Assembly: GCA_024278275.1 (NCBI GenBank)
Contig: JAJRTN010000171.1
Span: 1-40,597 of the forward strand
Direction of reading: 5' to 3'
Origin: Candidatus Hydrogenedentota bacterium
GTDB taxonomy: Bacteria > Hydrogenedentota > Hydrogenedentia > Hydrogenedentales > JAJRTN01
Length of the DNA: 40,597 nt
Positions 25,123-34,035 of the stretch are shown here, piece after piece; position 1 is the first letter of the stretch, and each line of letters starts with the position of its first letter. Below the pieces are notes generated by a model. The model saw only the letters and a list, made by a program, of their open reading frames with translations, ran no database searches and was not told the DNA's origin. A program made the position numbers and the translations under genes.

Positions 25123-26508
25123 TTAATTAATCGGGGCCATGCCCACGTATACCGCGTAGGCCTGCGCCGCCTCGGCAACACTCAACAGGGCACCCACGGG
25201 GAACACACCGTGGATGGCGACTTCCTCTTCCAGTCCGACGAGCATGACATCGGGATTAGCACTCAGAATCTGGATTCCGCTGCTGAAGGGCGCGAAAACC
25301 GAAAGGGTCTGGGTTGTCATGGCCAGACCGGTCGAACCGATGATGGTGGGCGAACCCGCTTTCAGGGACCATACCGGGTCGGCCGTCGGATCGTTTGTAA
25401 TCACCGTACCCACACCGTCATCGGAAACAGCGGTGGGGTAGGACCAAATCTGGGGACTTTCATTCGGACCAATGTCCAGGCCCGTCATCTCGATAGCCAC
25501 CGAAAGATCCGTACCCGTGAGATCGTCGATCTCGTCCATAACGGTACCGCTTTGGGTGGTATAAACCAGGCTGATCTCGGTGTATTGGGCCAAGGCCGTG
25601 AGGACGCCCGGCGCCATGGCGTTCACGTCGGCCGCCCATTGGGCGCGTGCCGCCGGCGTGTCAACCCCATCGACATTGTCAAGCAAGCCGGCAAGGTCAT
25701 CAACCGCGCTGACGACCAGCCAGGCATCCTCAACCTGCGCACCGACCCCGTTCTGCAACGCGGCAAGGTCGGGGGCCGTCACCGTCGTGTTACCGGAAGA
25801 AACAGCAACCTCCCCGTTCACGGCCTTGGTGGGGTTGGAAAGGTTGGCAATCACCACGGTCCGCTCAACCCCGTCTTCCGAGGCGGTGGCAATCCACACC
25901 TCGCCGGGCAACACGTCCATGATGTTGTCGGGATAGCCGTTACCGTCGCTGTCCAGGTCCCTGGTCTCCACCTCCAGCTCGATACGGTCGGCTTCCAGGT
26001 TCGCGTCCTCATAGGTAAAGGCCGTCTGCTTCAGGGCCTGGGACGTGTTGGTCAGGGCGTAAATGTAAATGGTCTGGGCCACGCTGCTCATGAGGGGCCG
26101 GATATTCAGGCTGGCCTCATAGGGCGAGTCCGTGGCCGCATCGCTGAACACCTGGCCGCTCCACACGCCTTCACTCCAGGGGGAAGCGCCTTCGCTGCTC
26201 AGGTTAGCCACGTAACGAACATGGTCCACGCCCGTGCCGGCAACCGCCGCCGTGAGGTCCAGGGGGACATCGCCACTGCCGGGGGGGGCAATGACCTTCG
26301 CCGTGTCGATATTAAGTTCCGGGACGATGCTTTGGACCGCTTTGGCATCCATAATGGACCGCAGCAGACCCGGCATGTCGAATTCCCCGTCATCCGAAGC
26401 AGCACCGATCACACCGAGGTCGTGCGCGGGCACGAACCCAATGATGAACGAGAGCACCACCATCATGGTGACGAGTGACGCAAGCGTCAGTTTCTTGCAG
26501 GTCCCCAT
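25123..26508 (-). CDS. Exported CFI-box repeat protein, N-terminal part
   Basis: The ATG at 26508 has AAAGGAG 8 nt upstream and starts a signal peptide, MGTCKKLTLASLVTMMVVLS followed by FIIGFVPA. The mature part is beta-rich, with a calcium-type loop DLDSDGNGYPDN and no recognised catalytic motif. The frame ends at TAA 25123 after VYVGMAPIN and then continues in the same frame into the CFI-box half. The full gene would encode about 1346 residues (22468-26508). Truncated here, the product would be secreted without its anchor. The role is unknown. Cell-surface display or adhesion is plausible from the module types only. Confidence 0.7.
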   Translation of the reverse strand: MGTCKKLTLASLVTMMVVLSFIIGFVPAHDLGVIGAASDDGEFDMPGLLRSIMDAKAVQSIVPELNIDTAKVIAPPGSGDVPLDLTAAVAGTGVDHVRYVANLSSEGASPWSEGVWSGQVFSDAATDSPYEASLNIRPLMSSVAQTIYIYALTNTSQALKQTAFTYEDANLEADRIELEVETRDLDSDGNGYPDNIMDVLPGEVWIATASEDGVERTVVIANLSNPTKAVNGEVAVSSGNTTVTAPDLAALQNGVGAQVEDAWLVVSAVDDLAGLLDNVDGVDTPAARAQWAADVNAMAPGVLTALAQYTEISLVYTTQSGTVMDEIDDLTGTDLSVAIEMTGLDIGPNESPQIWSYPTAVSDDGVGTVITNDPTADPVWSLKAGSPTIIGSTGLAMTTQTLSVFAPFSSGIQILSANPDVMLVGLEEEVAIHGVFPVGALLSVAEAAQAYAVYVGMAPIN

Positions 26509-27023
26509 TCTCACTTCTCCTTTACGCCGTTGTTTACCTGAACAGCCGTTACAGCGGAACAAACGCGCCCCGTTGATTCCACCGATCACTCTTATACTAA
26601 CCTACCGCCCCGGGGGGGCACAACCCCCCCGGACAGCGATGTTTCTACAAGCCAAAAACACGCCCCCTGGAGCGCGGATCTCATTCATTTTCTACGTAGT
26701 ATACGCAAGCCCAAGAACCTTGTCAACTGTTCATCGCGGCACTACCATAACCGGGATGTATCGCGGTGTAACCTCCTGGAATGCCACAAAACCGGGCGTC
26801 GCCAAAGAGGTTTTTTTATGGTGGAGGGTGTTACGGGCACCCCGCCTGTCATTCCAGGCGTACGCCATGGCCTGGTCACGAAAGCGCAACCCATTCAGTC
26901 CCCATCGCGGGGAGAAACGACGAAGCTGCCTGGTGTGATCGTGGCACCCTTTTATGAGCCGGATTGCCACGGTCACCCGGGGCTCCCTCGCAATGACGGT
27001 CTCTTGTTTCCGACTATGCCGGG
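26509..27023. repeat. Intergenic region with REP-like inverted repeats
   Basis: No gene is supported. At about 26,840-27,000 the stretch contains GTCATTCCAGGCGTACGCC and, near 26,950-26,998, the complement of CCGTCATTGCGAGGGAGCCC. These are typical CGTCATT-type palindromic elements found between genes. The rest is the promoter side of the CFI-box gene and the 3' flank of the GH5-like gene. One ORF over it only translates the repeat. Confidence 0.5.
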
Positions 27024-28052
27024 TCAAGGGACCAGCCCCATGACGTATTCGGCGAGTCCTTCTTCCACGGCGCTCCAGGTTTGACCTTTCACCATGCTCA
27101 GGTCCCATACCCAGAAGATTTGGCCGATGTAGCCCATGGCGTAGGCCTGTTCGAGCATTTCCCGCAACATCACCCGGGCCTCGTCAAGGGTATTCTTCTT
27201 GAAGACCCCGTACTCGCCCGCGATGGCGGGAATGCGGCCGGCGCGGATGGCCTCGCTTTCGTGGGCCTCGGGGCGCACCTTGCTGGTGCCGTCCCAGGGG
27301 TAGATGTGTATATCGAGGAAGCCGAGCCTGGATGTCGCTCCCGCGAGCACCGAGGGCCGGGGCGGACGGCGCGGGTCCCGGTCGTCGGGGACCAGGCCGT
27401 TGTAGGGCTTGCGGCCATGGGCGTCGGCGGTCCACATGCCGACCGTGGTCAGGGCCTCCGGATCCACGGACTTCACGGCCTCGGTGAGCGTGTTGGCCCA
27501 GTACACCACGCCCTCGTCGTAGCAGGCCTGGCGCTGATCCTTGTCCGCCATGTCGTAGGTCTTGCCGTTGGCCGTGGTCACGGTGCCCTCGTCGTAGCGG
27601 AAGGGGCCTTCCGTGTGGTTGACGCAAGCCTCGTTGAAAAAGGACCAGCCGAGCACCGCGTTGAGCAGGCCGGGATCGGCGTCCTTGATGTATTGCAGGA
27701 AGTGGCGGATGGCTTCGGCTTTGGCGGCGATGGGGCCGGGGGAAAGGATCTGCCGGTTGTAACCCGTCACCTTGGAATCATCCTTGCCGAAACCGGCCCG
27801 GTCGGACACGTTGTTGTAATAGGCGTTGTGGGGTACTTCGTCGAGGATGGGGACGACATACATGCCGTGCTTCGTGGCGCGCCGGAGGAAATCGGTCACG
27901 TTCTCCATGTAAGCGCCATTGAGTCCCATGGATTGAAGGTCGCCGGTGAAGCCGCCCGCCTTCTGGGTGCCCCATATCCACACGCGGATAACGTTGCCGC
28001 CCGCCTCGGCCATGGTCTGAAGAACCGCATCCATCGCCTCCCCGTCATACAC
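27024..28052 (-). CDS. GH5-like glycoside hydrolase, catalytic part (downstream of an in-frame TAA)
   Basis: The TIM-barrel part carries the acid/base Glu in LGWSFFNEACVNH (NE motif) and the nucleophile in IPAIAGEYGVFKKN, as in clan GH-A, most like GH5 mannanase/cellulase relatives. Barrel strands GNVIRVWIWG, GMYVVPILDEVPHN and LGFLDIHIYPWDG are visible. It is in phase with the upstream frame across TAA 28058-28056 (HATFN, stop, GVYDGEAMDAVLQT), so the two halves form one gene of about 620 codons. The listed ATG at 28052 lies four bases past the stop and has no proper ribosome site, so independent translation is doubtful. The substrate cannot be told. Confidence 0.75.
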   Translation of the reverse strand: MYDGEAMDAVLQTMAEAGGNVIRVWIWGTQKAGGFTGDLQSMGLNGAYMENVTDFLRRATKHGMYVVPILDEVPHNAYYNNVSDRAGFGKDDSKVTGYNRQILSPGPIAAKAEAIRHFLQYIKDADPGLLNAVLGWSFFNEACVNHTEGPFRYDEGTVTTANGKTYDMADKDQRQACYDEGVVYWANTLTEAVKSVDPEALTTVGMWTADAHGRKPYNGLVPDDRDPRRPPRPSVLAGATSRLGFLDIHIYPWDGTSKVRPEAHESEAIRAGRIPAIAGEYGVFKKNTLDEARVMLREMLEQAYAMGYIGQIFWVWDLSMVKGQTWSAVEEGLAEYVMGLVP

Positions 28053-28055
28053 CCC

Positions 28056-28895
28056 TTAATTGAAGGTGGCGTGCCATCCGGTGCTGTAGTGTTCGAGCAC
28101 GGTGTGGTTGAAGCCCCTGGGGAAAAAGGGCTTGCCGCTCTCCTTCTCGTAGAACGTGCCCGGCTCGCCCGGTTCCTTGCGCACGGCCAGGCGGGGCAAG
28201 GGCGTGACGGGGTCATGCTGTTTCGGGGTCAACAGGACGGGGGTGCGTTTCTCGGGTTTCTTCACGGGAACACGTTCTCCTTGCAGCCGCACGTTGTCAA
28301 AGGTGGCCACGTTGCCAAAATTGATAAGCGCCACTTCCCCCGTGGCGAAAACATCATCTTCCCCTTCAAAAAGCAGGCCGCCATTGGCATAGACCCTGAA
28401 GTGAGTGCCCTTGCCCTCGATGGCGAGATGGACCGGGCCGTCTTGGGGGCGCAGGCGGGTCTTGGCCTTGCCCAGTTCCTTGCCCTCGCCCGAGGTTTGG
28501 GCCAGCACGACTTCGCCGTTGGCGCGAAGAATAAGGCCGTATCCGCCGCTCCAGCCGCCGTTGGCCACGGGGTTGGCGGCCCGGGAGAGGAAGCCCACCC
28601 ACACGGTCTCCTTGTCCCAATACACTTTAGTGATATGCACATCCGCTTCGAGGCGAAAGTCACCCAGCACCACGCCGGGCAGGCCCGCCAAGCCACCCTT
28701 GAAATGCGGGTCGTGATGCACCAATGCGCCGTTGGCAACGGTCCACTGTCCTTCCTGGATGCGCCACGCCCCCATGTCGTCGCTGAAATCCCATTGCCGG
28801 TCCAGTCCAGGCGCCGCGCCCGCGTGCAGGCCCGCGACTAGGATCAGCATCACCGTGCCAGCCCGCACACCGCCTTTTCGTACCGCTTGACACAT
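28056..28895 (-). CDS. GH5-like glycoside hydrolase, N-terminal part with beta-sandwich domain
   Basis: The first 28 residues form a signal peptide (RAGTVMLILVAGLHAGAAPG). A LamG/DUF1080-type beta-sandwich follows (RQWDFSDDMGAWRIQEGQWT to NVATFDNVRLQG), then a Pro/Lys-rich linker. The start of the catalytic domain is ESGKPFFPRGFNHTVLE. The frame is cut by TAA at 28056 just inside the barrel, so this product would bind carbohydrate but not hydrolyse it. It belongs with the exported carbohydrate-active genes around it. Whether the stop is real, suppressed or a sequencing error cannot be told from the window. Confidence 0.75.
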   Translation of the reverse strand: MCQAVRKGGVRAGTVMLILVAGLHAGAAPGLDRQWDFSDDMGAWRIQEGQWTVANGALVHHDPHFKGGLAGLPGVVLGDFRLEADVHITKVYWDKETVWVGFLSRAANPVANGGWSGGYGLILRANGEVVLAQTSGEGKELGKAKTRLRPQDGPVHLAIEGKGTHFRVYANGGLLFEGEDDVFATGEVALINFGNVATFDNVRLQGERVPVKKPEKRTPVLLTPKQHDPVTPLPRLAVRKEPGEPGTFYEKESGKPFFPRGFNHTVLEHYSTGWHATFN

Positions 28896-29088
28896 TACAG
28901 GTCTCCTTGTGTTCGGCGGGTACTATACCATTGATGGGACGTAGCCGTTCACGAAGAGCGCGACCCCGGGGGATTCCGGTGAAGGTTCCGACACACCTTG
29001 GCCTTCACCCGGCCGACAGGTTACACTGTCCGGCGTGGATCAGACGAACCATGCCGCCGCGCCGGGCGGCGCGAGGAAGGAGAACAAG

Positions 29089-29796
29089 ATGGCTGGTATG
29101 CGTTGGAAGGGGCTTGTCCTGGTGGCCTTGGCGGGCGGCGTTGTTGCGATGACCGGCAGCATGGCCGCCCCGGAGGCACCCGAGGGCTGGACCATTGTTT
29201 TCCAGGATGACTTTGAAGCGGGTCTGGACCGCTGGGAGATGACAGACGCCAGGGCCTGGACCCTCGGGGAAGACCACGGCGGCAAAGTACTTTCGCTCAC
29301 GGGCAGCAGCAATTACCAGCCTCCGGTGCGTTCGCCCCATTCCATGGCCCGCGTGAAAAACCTGAAGGTGGAAAACTTCACCCTGAACGTGGAGGCGCGG
29401 CAGACGGGGCGTGAATACGGCCACCGGGACCTCTGCTTCTTCTTCGGCTACCAGGACCCCGCCCACTTCTACTACGTCCACATTGCCTCCAAGGCCGATG
29501 AGCACGCGAACTCCATCTTCCTCGTCAACGGTAAACCCCGCGTCTCCATCGCCACGGAGCGCAACAAGGGCACGAACTGGACGGGGGGCTACCATAAAGT
29601 ACGTATCACCCGCGATGTCGAGTCCGGTGCTATAGAGGTCTTTTTCGATGACATGGAAAAACCCATCATGAAGGCGCGGGACAAAACCTTCCTTTCCGGC
29701 GCGGTCGGCTTGGGCTCCTTCGACGACACGGGCAACTTCGACAACCTTCAGGTTCTTGTGCCCGGGAAGAAGCGGGCGGGTTCGGAACACAAGTAG
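29089..29796 (+). CDS. Exported LamG/DUF1080-like beta-sandwich protein
   Basis: The 235-residue protein starts at ATG 29089, where GGAAGGAG lies 6 nt upstream. An in-frame ATG at 29035 lacks one. The signal peptide is MRWKGLVLVALAGGVVAMTG with a cleavage site near SMAAPEA. The mature part is a concanavalin-like fold: WTIVFQDDFEAGLDRWEMTD, FGYQDPAHFYYVHIAS, GAVGLGSFDDTGNFDNLQV. This is the pattern of DUF1080/3-keto-disaccharide hydrolase-like and LamG proteins common next to glycoside hydrolases. The catalytic role is not certain, and it may only bind glycans. It diverges from the GH5-like gene, with about 190 bp between the two starts. Confidence 0.75.
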   Translation: MAGMRWKGLVLVALAGGVVAMTGSMAAPEAPEGWTIVFQDDFEAGLDRWEMTDARAWTLGEDHGGKVLSLTGSSNYQPPVRSPHSMARVKNLKVENFTLNVEARQTGREYGHRDLCFFFGYQDPAHFYYVHIASKADEHANSIFLVNGKPRVSIATERNKGTNWTGGYHKVRITRDVESGAIEVFFDDMEKPIMKARDKTFLSGAVGLGSFDDTGNFDNLQVLVPGKKRAGSEHK

Positions 29797-29797
29797 G

Positions 29798-29815
29798 CGT
29801 TAGCGGCCGCTAACG
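29798..29815. repeat. Perfect 18-bp palindrome (possible terminator or operator)
   Basis: CGTTAGCGGCCGCTAACG starts 2 bp after the stop codon at 29796. It contains a NotI-type core. It could form a hairpin ending the upstream transcript, though there is no T-tract, or serve as a protein site. Confidence 0.45.
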
Positions 29816-30085
29816 TGCGCTTCAGCGCGCCGCGGCGGGACACGAACGATGACGGACAAACACGAACCGGCAGGGACGGGCCTTGTCTTCAAGTCCGTGT
29901 CCTTCCTTTTCCCCTTGCGGCGTTTATCGCGGATGGTGATGGACCTATCACGCGCGGAAATAAAGGGCTTGGGCGTTTTCTTCTTTCCGAAGGTGTGGTG
30001 AATAATTGGACGGGACCGGGAATACGCGCTCTCCCTGCCGTGTCATGTTGCAGCGAAGCAGGTTTAGCAATGGAGAGTTCTCCCA

Positions 30086-30250
30086 ATGGCCGTCCAATCG
30101 ACCGACAACGCCGTCTTCGCGGACGTGCGCGATGTTACACTCATCGCGGGTGTGGCCCCCTACGCTTACAAAGGCACCAACCATATCCACCGGCCCCATC
30201 TCCGGCCCAGTGGCCAGGGTGGCTGTGCGGGCCAGGGTGGGAAGGATTGA
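30086..30250 (+). CDS. Possible small protein upstream of the VOC gene
   Basis: A 54-codon frame begins MAVQSTDNAVFADVRDVTLI and ends SGQGGCAGQGGKD. GGAGAG lies about 8 nt before the ATG, and the stop is 25 bp before the VOC-protein start. There is no family recognition and composition gives little support, so it may be chance. Confidence 0.2.
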   Translation: MAVQSTDNAVFADVRDVTLIAGVAPYAYKGTNHIHRPHLRPSGQGGCAGQGGKD

Positions 30251-30275
30251 ACGAACACAACAGAAGGAATGCAGT

Positions 30276-30635
30276 ATGAGCAATGCAGCGGTATGGTTTG
30301 ACATCCCGGCGACCGACCTGGAGCGGGCCGTCGGCTTTTATGGCAAGGTGTTGGGAGAGGCCCCGCGTATCGAGGAGATGGACGGCACCCGTTTTGCCGT
30401 GTTGCCTCACGCCGACGGCGTGAGCGGGTGTATCGTGGTTTCCGACACCCTGCTCCCTTCCAAGCAGGGCGTGCTGGTCTATCTGAACGTCGATGGCCGT
30501 CTCGATGAGGCCGAAGCCCTCGTGGCGGACAACGGCGGGCAGGTGCTCCAGGGGAAACATGCCATCGGCCCCTACGGTTTCCGCAGCGTGGTGCTGGATT
30601 CCGAGGGTAACCGCATCGCCCTGCACAGCCGATAG
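30276..30635 (+). CDS. VOC/glyoxalase-fold family protein
   Basis: The 119-residue protein starts at ATG 30276, with AAGGA 8 nt upstream. It begins MSNAAVWFDIPATDLERAVG and continues FYGKVLGEAP, the beta-alpha-beta entry of vicinal-oxygen-chelate proteins. It closes with VLDSEGNRIALHSR, containing the typical second-half DPxGN-like motif and a C-terminal His. The length fits single-unit VOC proteins that dimerise. The substrate is unknown, and many relatives are annotated only as glyoxalase/bleomycin-resistance proteins. It converges on the HU-domain gene across a strong hairpin. Confidence 0.85.
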   Translation: MSNAAVWFDIPATDLERAVGFYGKVLGEAPRIEEMDGTRFAVLPHADGVSGCIVVSDTLLPSKQGVLVYLNVDGRLDEAEALVADNGGQVLQGKHAIGPYGFRSVVLDSEGNRIALHSR

Positions 30636-30672
30636 CGGCCGAACACGGGGGAAAAGCGGTAACTCACCAAGT

Positions 30673-30711
30673 CCCCGGGAGCGCCGATCTCCCGAGTCGG
30701 CGCTCCCGGGG
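30673..30711. terminator. Bidirectional hairpin terminator between convergent genes
   Basis: A perfect 15-bp stem (CCCCGGGAGCGCCGA and its complement) encloses a 9-nt loop. It lies 37 bp after the VOC stop and 14 bp after the stop of the leftward HU-domain gene, so it can serve both. Confidence 0.65.
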
Positions 30712-30725
30712 GGACATATCGCCGG

Positions 30726-31868
30726 CTAATTCACGGCACTCGCGAGGGCCGCCCCGGCCTTGAACTTGGCCACCTTCTTGGCCTTGATCTGTATTTCCTT
30801 GCCCGTCTGTGGATTCCGCCCTCTCCGGGCGATCTGCTTCGCTGTTTCGAAAAGCAGACGCAGCTCGTTTCTATTCAGGCCCTTTGCCGCGATCTGTATT
30901 TCCTTGCCCGTTTGCGGATTCCGGCCTGTCCGCGCCCTTTGCTGCGCCACATGAGCCGCTTCGTGCGCGCTCACGGCCAATTCGTGTTCTTCAAAAAAAC
31001 GTCCAAAGTCTCCGAGGTCCACTTCCTCGCCGGAATTGACCACATCGATTATCCCGTTCAACAGGGCATCGTAGGCCGCCGTTACCATGGCGGTGGGCAG
31101 ACGGGATTCCTTGGCGATCTCCGCCAGGAGTTCCCCCTCCGTCACGATGTGCCCGGAAAATCCTCCATCGGGACAATCCCCCGTAGGTACCGGGTCCGGG
31201 CGCCGTTCCCCGGCCAAACCCATGCCGCGCCGGATGTCCGACTTCTCAATGCCGCGCAACAGAAGACCGACCGTGTCCGCGCCGCCTTCATCCGCCACCG
31301 TCTCTCCCGTGCCATCCGCCGCGTTCACGAGTACGCCGACCACTTTTCCCCGGACCGCTTCCCCGTTGGCGGGCTTTGTCCGGCCTTTGCCGGGTCGTTT
31401 GTTCACCCAATCCCAACCGCGTACTTCGACTCTGCTCGCGAGACTCACCGTGTCGCCGGACCGAACCCATGCCCCGTTGTTCGGACCGTATACCCACAGG
31501 CTGCCATCGGCATCGGCCGCGCCGTCTCGAATAACCATCTGAAAGGGAACCTGTTGCGCACCCTCCGAGAACCGAAAAGGTGATGCGGCATAAAAATCGA
31601 CCTCCGCTTCCGACGCGCAACCGTCCGTCGAGGCGCCTCGCCTGGATATGGAGAAGGAGCCAAAGCCGACCAGCGCGACCCGGTTCCCCTGTTTCAATGC
31701 CCGGGTCGTCGAGTTGATAAAGCCATCGAGCGTGCCTTGGACAACGGCTTTGGAAAGACCACTGTCTCCGGCAATGGCATCGATCAGTTCCGCCTTATTC
31801 ATCGCGGCGGCATTACCACACACGATCAATACCGACATAACCACGCCCAAAACAGGTAAGATGCGCAT
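30726..31868 (-). CDS. Exported protein with two HU (DNABII) domains
   Basis: The ATG at 31868 has GGAGG 8 nt upstream and gives 380 residues. Residues 1-22 form a signal peptide, MRILPVLGVVMSVLIVCGNA then AA. A canonical HU N-terminus begins right at the predicted cleavage site (MNKAELIDAIAGDSGLSKAV, then VALVGFGSFSISRR). A beta-rich middle of about 150 residues is not recognised. A second HU-like half follows near 240-290 (ELLAEIAKESRLPTAMV, then VDLGDFGRFFEEHE). Two copies of the HU DNA-binding arm (GRNPQTGKEIQI) follow, and the end KKVAKFKAGAALASAVN is the standard HU C-terminus. HU normally bends DNA in the cytoplasm. Here the signal peptide implies export, perhaps for binding extracellular or biofilm DNA or for DNA uptake. 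That role is inference. Confidence 0.8.
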   Translation of the reverse strand: MRILPVLGVVMSVLIVCGNAAAMNKAELIDAIAGDSGLSKAVVQGTLDGFINSTTRALKQGNRVALVGFGSFSISRRGASTDGCASEAEVDFYAASPFRFSEGAQQVPFQMVIRDGAADADGSLWVYGPNNGAWVRSGDTVSLASRVEVRGWDWVNKRPGKGRTKPANGEAVRGKVVGVLVNAADGTGETVADEGGADTVGLLLRGIEKSDIRRGMGLAGERRPDPVPTGDCPDGGFSGHIVTEGELLAEIAKESRLPTAMVTAAYDALLNGIIDVVNSGEEVDLGDFGRFFEEHELAVSAHEAAHVAQQRARTGRNPQTGKEIQIAAKGLNRNELRLLFETAKQIARRGRNPQTGKEIQIKAKKVAKFKAGAALASAVN

Positions 31869-32206
31869 AACATTATCCTCCGTCACCGTTGGCACCATGG
31901 GTAACACCGAACACACTTGCACTAACAGCGTACCATGCACAGGCGAATTATGCCAACAATGATAGAATAAGTAAGGATACCCTGCAACAGCCTACCGACA
32001 CGCCGACACGCCCGCTAAAGACGGACGGTCTCTTTGTGTGACGCCCCGTTTCCCTTGTATTTCAGTAGTGGCACCCCGGTTTTTCGAAGAACGATTTTCA
32101 GCCGGCCGGCCACATGCTGTATCATGAGACGGTTTCGCGGATAAGCGCCCGAAACGACCCAAAACCGCGCTTCGGAAAAGCAGTAAAGCAAGGAACAGCA
32201 AAGCTC

Positions 32207-33616
32207 ATGGCCAAGAATATCTACGAGAAGATCTGGGATGCCCACGTGGTGCATACGCCCGAAGGGCAGGACACCATTTTGTATATCGACCGGCATTTCG
32301 TCCATGAGGTCACCTCGGCGCAGGCCTTCGAAGGCTTGCGCATGGCGAACCGCGCCGTGCGGCGACCGGAACTGACCTTCGCCACCATGGACCACAACAT
32401 CCCCACGACCGACCGGTCGATCCCGATTCAGGATCCCCTCAGCCAGAAGCAGGTGGACACGTTGGAGGCGAACTGCGAGCAGTTCCACATCACCTGTTTC
32501 GACATGTACGATCCACGCAACGGGATCGTCCACGTGGTGGGACCGGAACTGGGCCTGACCCAGCCGGGGATGACCATCGTGTGCGGCGATTCGCACACGG
32601 CGACCCATGGGGCCTTCGGGGCGCTGGCCCACGGCATCGGCACGAGCGAGGTGGAGCATGTGCTGGCCACGCAGACGCTCTTGCAGAAGAAGTCGAAGAC
32701 CATGGAAATCCGCGTGACCGGCGCCCTGCGAACGGGCGTGACGGCGAAGGATCTCGTGCTGGCCATCATCGGCAAGATCGGCACGGCGGGCGGCACGGGC
32801 TACGTCATCGAATACACGGGCGAGGCCATCCGCAAGCTGAGCATGGAAGGGCGCATGACGGTCTGCAACATGACCATCGAGGCGGGGGCGCGGGCGGGCC
32901 TCATCTCCCCCGATGACATCACCTGCGCTTACCTGAAGGACCGGCCCTACCTGCCGAAGGACCGGACCTTCGAGGAACTGGCCGAGGGCTGGAAGGCATG
33001 GGCCTCGGACGAAGGCTGCGCCTACGACACGGTGGTCGAAGTGGATGCCGGCGAAGTGGAGCCGCAGGTCACCTGGGGCACGTCGCCCGGCATGGTGACC
33101 GGCATCAGCGGCAAGACGCCCGTGTTGGCCGAACTGGAGGGCAACGACCGTCTCGCCGCCGAAAAGGCTTTGGCCTACATGGATCTCGGCGAGGGCGTGC
33201 CCATGACCGAAGTGCGCATCAACAAGATGTTTATCGGGTCCTGCACCAACGGGCGGATCGAGGATCTGCGCGAGGCCGCCGCCGTGGCCCGGGGCCACAA
33301 GGTAAGCGAAACCATCGACCAGGCCCTCGTGGTGCCCGGCTCGAACGAGGTGAAGAAACAGGCCGAGGCCGAGGGACTGGATCAAGTATTCAAGGACACC
33401 GGATTCGAGTGGCGCGAGGCGGGATGCAGCATGTGTCTCGCCATGAACGACGACCGGCTCGATCCCGGCGACCGTTGCGCCTCCACCTCGAACCGGAACT
33501 TCGAGGGCCGCCAGGGCAAAGGCGGCCGCACCCACCTCGTCGGCGCCGGCATGGCCGCCGCCGCCGCGATCAAGGGCCATTTCGTGGACATTCGGGACTG
33601 GGACTTCCGGGGATAA
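32207..33616 (+). CDS. leuC: 3-isopropylmalate dehydratase large subunit
   Basis: The 469-residue aconitase-fold protein starts [15 protein letters not shown]. Hallmarks are [54 protein letters not shown], and the Fe-S cluster cysteines in [14 protein letters not shown] and [12 protein letters not shown]. It isomerises 2-isopropylmalate to 3-isopropylmalate in leucine synthesis, together with LeuD. The length and cysteines are normal for the bacterial LeuC type. The ribosome site AAGGA lies about 12 nt before the ATG, slightly far. leuD follows after a 780-bp insertion-rich gap, so the usual tight leuCD spacing is lost. Confidence 0.97.
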   Translation: MAKNIYEKIWDAHVVHTPEGQDTILYIDRHFVHEVTSAQAFEGLRMANRAVRRPELTFATMDHNIPTTDRSIPIQDPLSQKQVDTLEANCEQFHITCFDMYDPRNGIVHVVGPELGLTQPGMTIVCGDSHTATHGAFGALAHGIGTSEVEHVLATQTLLQKKSKTMEIRVTGALRTGVTAKDLVLAIIGKIGTAGGTGYVIEYTGEAIRKLSMEGRMTVCNMTIEAGARAGLISPDDITCAYLKDRPYLPKDRTFEELAEGWKAWASDEGCAYDTVVEVDAGEVEPQVTWGTSPGMVTGISGKTPVLAELEGNDRLAAEKALAYMDLGEGVPMTEVRINKMFIGSCTNGRIEDLREAAAVARGHKVSETIDQALVVPGSNEVKKQAEAEGLDQVFKDTGFEWREAGCSMCLAMNDDRLDPGDRCASTSNRNFEGRQGKGGRTHLVGAGMAAAAAIKGHFVDIRDWDFRG

Positions 33617-33750
33617 TCGCTGGAACCCATGCCGCACGACCGTGCCGCGTGTCGCGCGGATGCTCGCCGGGAAAGGCTCAGTATCCTGTTCCTGTCCCGT
33701 AAGGCCGATTGTCGAGACTCCATTTTCTAAATATGGGCCGGGGCCCTGTT

Positions 33751-34035
33751 CCCAGTCCCGTAAGGGACGATTGATAGTAGCCCAGCACTTTAGTGCTGGG
33801 AAACGGATGAAACAAAGAAGCCAGTCCCGTAGGAACGTTTGAAGAAGAACGTGCGGACAGATGCCTCATTCCTACACAAGCAGCCTGTACCATGCCGTGT
33901 TCAGCACGAAAGGACGGCGCGGACTCATCGGCCCGGAGATACAGCAACGCCTACGGGACTTAATAATGTATTGGGAGTATCGTTTTCCCAGCACTGAAGT
34001 GCTGGGCTACTGTCAATCGTCCCTGCGGGACTGGG
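33751..34035. repeat. Inverted pair of 55-bp REP-like elements
   Basis: The left copy is 33751-33805 (plus) and the right copy 33981-34035 (minus). Each contains CCCAGTCCCG, GACGATTGA and the palindrome CCCAGCACTTTAGTGCTGGG or its CTTCAG variant. They differ by a few substitutions and two small compensating indels. The pair flanks the RAYT fragment, as in REP/RAYT (BIME) units. Confidence 0.8.
33861..33965 (+). pseudogene. REP-associated tyrosine (IS200-like) transposase, N-terminal fragment
   Basis: The ATG at 33861 starts MPHSYTSSLYHAVFSTKGRR, then GLIGPEIQQRLRDL. This is the first 35 residues of the IS200/RAYT transposase family (usually about 140-160 residues). The sequence then runs into the right-hand REP element, so the HUH motif and catalytic Tyr are missing. 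The fragment is inactive but shows how the flanking REP pair arrived. Confidence 0.75.

Larger units (their letters stand above)
29797..30275. other. Intergenic stretch with palindrome and a possible small ORF
   Basis: The stretch begins with an 18-bp perfect palindrome (29798-29815) directly after the stop of the exported protein. Apart from a weak small ORF at 30086-30250 there is nothing recognisable. The opposite-strand frame over it has no ribosome site and no known family. Confidence 0.4.

Noticed and set aside
23515-26478. Long plus-strand frames opposite the CFI-box gene (389 and 422 codons)
   Set aside because: Shadow frames of a gene with signal peptide, repeats and CFI-box on the other strand; composition is typical of shadows (Gly/Arg/His-rich).
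27081-28841. 586-codon plus-strand frame opposite the GH5-like gene
   Set aside because: The minus strand carries a signal peptide and both catalytic motifs of the glycosidase; the plus frame has no recognisable domain.
32015-33637. 540-codon minus-strand frame opposite leuC
   Set aside because: leuC is unmistakable on the plus strand; the antisense frame is a shadow.
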